From: Myrmaecium sp. VS I D KN 1
Taxonomy: Eukaryota; Ascomycota; Dothideomycetes; Valsariales; Valsariaceae
Direction of reading: 5' to 3'
NCBI GenBank assembly: GCA_019775845.1
Contig: JADQAV010000002.1
Location: 248,001 to 312,000 of the forward strand
DNA: 64,000 nucleotides
In this document: in pieces, positions 63,162 through 64,000 of the stretch
How positions within the stretch are numbered: position 1 is the first letter of the stretch
Layout of the letters: each line of letters starts with the position of its first letter
Made by a program: the position numbers and the translations under genes
The notes under the pieces: model-generated
Database searches by the model: none
What the model was told of the DNA's origin: nothing
What the model saw: only the letters and a program-made list of their open reading frames with translations

Positions 63162-64000
63162 TCATATCCACGCCGCCAACTTCTGCCAGAATCCAACCGG
63201 AACTCTCTCTTCCCACGCTGCATCCTCCTCGTCCGCCTCCCGGCGGCCGGAGTCAATGTCGGCCAGCTCCGGCTTCACGACTGGGCACCGCGACACCAAC
63301 TTGTGACCCGCATACAGCGCGACGAACAGAATGACGGAGATGTAGGCGACGAAAAAGTTGGTCGTGTTCCACGGCAAGAAGCTCGTAAATCCCTGGGTGA
63401 GGATGATGAGCACATTGAAGCCCAAGCCGTACCAGCTCAGCCAGGGTTGGAACGGAGCGACAAAAGGCAGAGTCATGTCGTTGCGCGGCATGTTGCGAGC
63501 CTTGAGCGCGCGCATGAAGCCCAGGTGTGAGGCGTTCAGGCAAGCCCAGGTCAGAAAGCTCGCCACACTCGAGATATTGGTTAACCAGTTGAATGCGTTT
63601 TGGCCAGCGGAGGAGACATTGAGGAAGCCAAGCAGGCCGATGAGCGAGGTGGCCAAGGTAGCAATGTACGGAACGCCGGTGCGGCCGATGGTCTTGGCGA
63701 GGAACTGCGGCGCGTGGCCGGATTCGACAAGGCCGACCATCACGCGTGAGCCGGAGTACACGTTCGAGTTGGCTGCGCTGAGCACGGCGGTCAGAAGAAC
63801 TGCATTGATGATGTGCGGAAGCGTGGAGACGCCTGCAATGGAGGCGGCAATGACGAATGGGGACGCGGAAGCATCGGAGGCGCCAGACTGGAGCCGGGAA
63901 TCCGTGCAGGGAACGAGCAGCCCAATAAAGAAGATGGTGAGACAGAAGAGCAGGACGATGTACCAGAAAGTCTTCTTGATGGCGATGGGAATGGTCTTGC
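63162..64000 (-). CDS. Amino-acid permease, C-terminal part
   Basis: A minus-strand frame runs from the window's right edge to a stop at 63162, about 279 residues. The N-terminal part lies outside. It shows the fungal YAT-type amino-acid permease pattern: AIKKTFWYIVLLFCLTIFFI, then PCTDSRL, INAVLLTAVLSAANSNVYSG, then RVMVGL, GVPYIATLATSLIGLLGFL, FLTWACLNASHLGFMRAL and two final helices (GLGFNVLIILTQGF and FVAYISVILFVALYAG). The tail has the charged READEEDAAWEERVPVGFW, cytosolic. It is a plasma-membrane proton-coupled importer of amino acids, substrate unknown. No intron is needed in the visible part. Confidence 0.9.
   Translation of the reverse strand, partial: KTIPIAIKKTFWYIVLLFCLTIFFIGLLVPCTDSRLQSGASDASASPFVIAASIAGVSTLPHIINAVLLTAVLSAANSNVYSGSRVMVGLVESGHAPQFLAKTIGRTGVPYIATLATSLIGLLGFLNVSSAGQNAFNWLTNISSVASFLTWACLNASHLGFMRALKARNMPRNDMTLPFVAPFQPWLSWYGLGFNVLIILTQGFTSFLPWNTTNFFVAYISVILFVALYAGHKLVSRCPVVKPELADIDSGRREADEEDAAWEERVPVGFWQKLAAWI

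Overview
The window is nuclear DNA from a filamentous ascomycete (Pezizomycotina-type fungus). The supporting evidence is genes split by short GT-AG introns of about 50-160 bp with CTAAC/CTGAC-like branch points, tRNA genes with introns just 3' of the anticodon, and typical fungal families: a Zn2Cys6 regulator, a CBM1 protein, a GMC oxidoreductase, a PTH11-like membrane protein and Ctf8. No species can be named from the sequence. No rRNA, CRISPR array, LTR element or virus-like element was seen.

Layout. 1-5.7 kb: a possible gene tail, a Ure2-like glutathione S-transferase, tRNA-Ser(UGA), a 16-bp tandem repeat, a Cys-containing hypothetical and tRNA-Arg(ACG). 6-17 kb: a secreted Cys-repeat/mucin-like protein, an NAD-dependent epimerase resembling D-erythronate dehydrogenase, a two-exon secreted CBM1 protein, Ctf8, two hypotheticals and an MDR-type oxidoreductase. 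17-20 kb holds no convincing gene. 20-32 kb: a MOSC/flavin/2Fe-2S fusion reductase, a small protein resembling fungal NLR N-termini, an SDR, a PsiD-like decarboxylase of the phosphatidylserine decarboxylase family, a decayed hypothetical gene and a DUF1295/ICMT-like membrane protein.

30-33 kb also holds three 151-bp MITEs of one family, each bounded by TA. 33-39 kb is a convergent pair, a large Zn2Cys6 regulator and a 14-TM-type MFS transporter. 40-49 kb has an HNH protein, a hypothetical and a five-exon PTH11-like seven-TM protein. 49-53.4 kb is again without a convincing gene. 53.4-64 kb has a six-exon GMC oxidoreductase, four tRNAs on the minus strand (including a probable Gln-Phe dicistron), a secreted histidine-phosphatase-family protein, two small hypotheticals and the C-terminal part of an amino-acid permease running off the window.

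Most loci are independent housekeeping or accessory genes. Two neighbourhoods might be functional units: the SDR plus PsiD-like decarboxylase (with the broken gene and ICMT-like gene nearby), which could be a small specialised-metabolism locus, and the Zn2Cys6/MFS pair. Both are inferences from adjacency. Many gene models here were joined across introns by hand, by checking splice motifs, reading phase and total length divisible by three.
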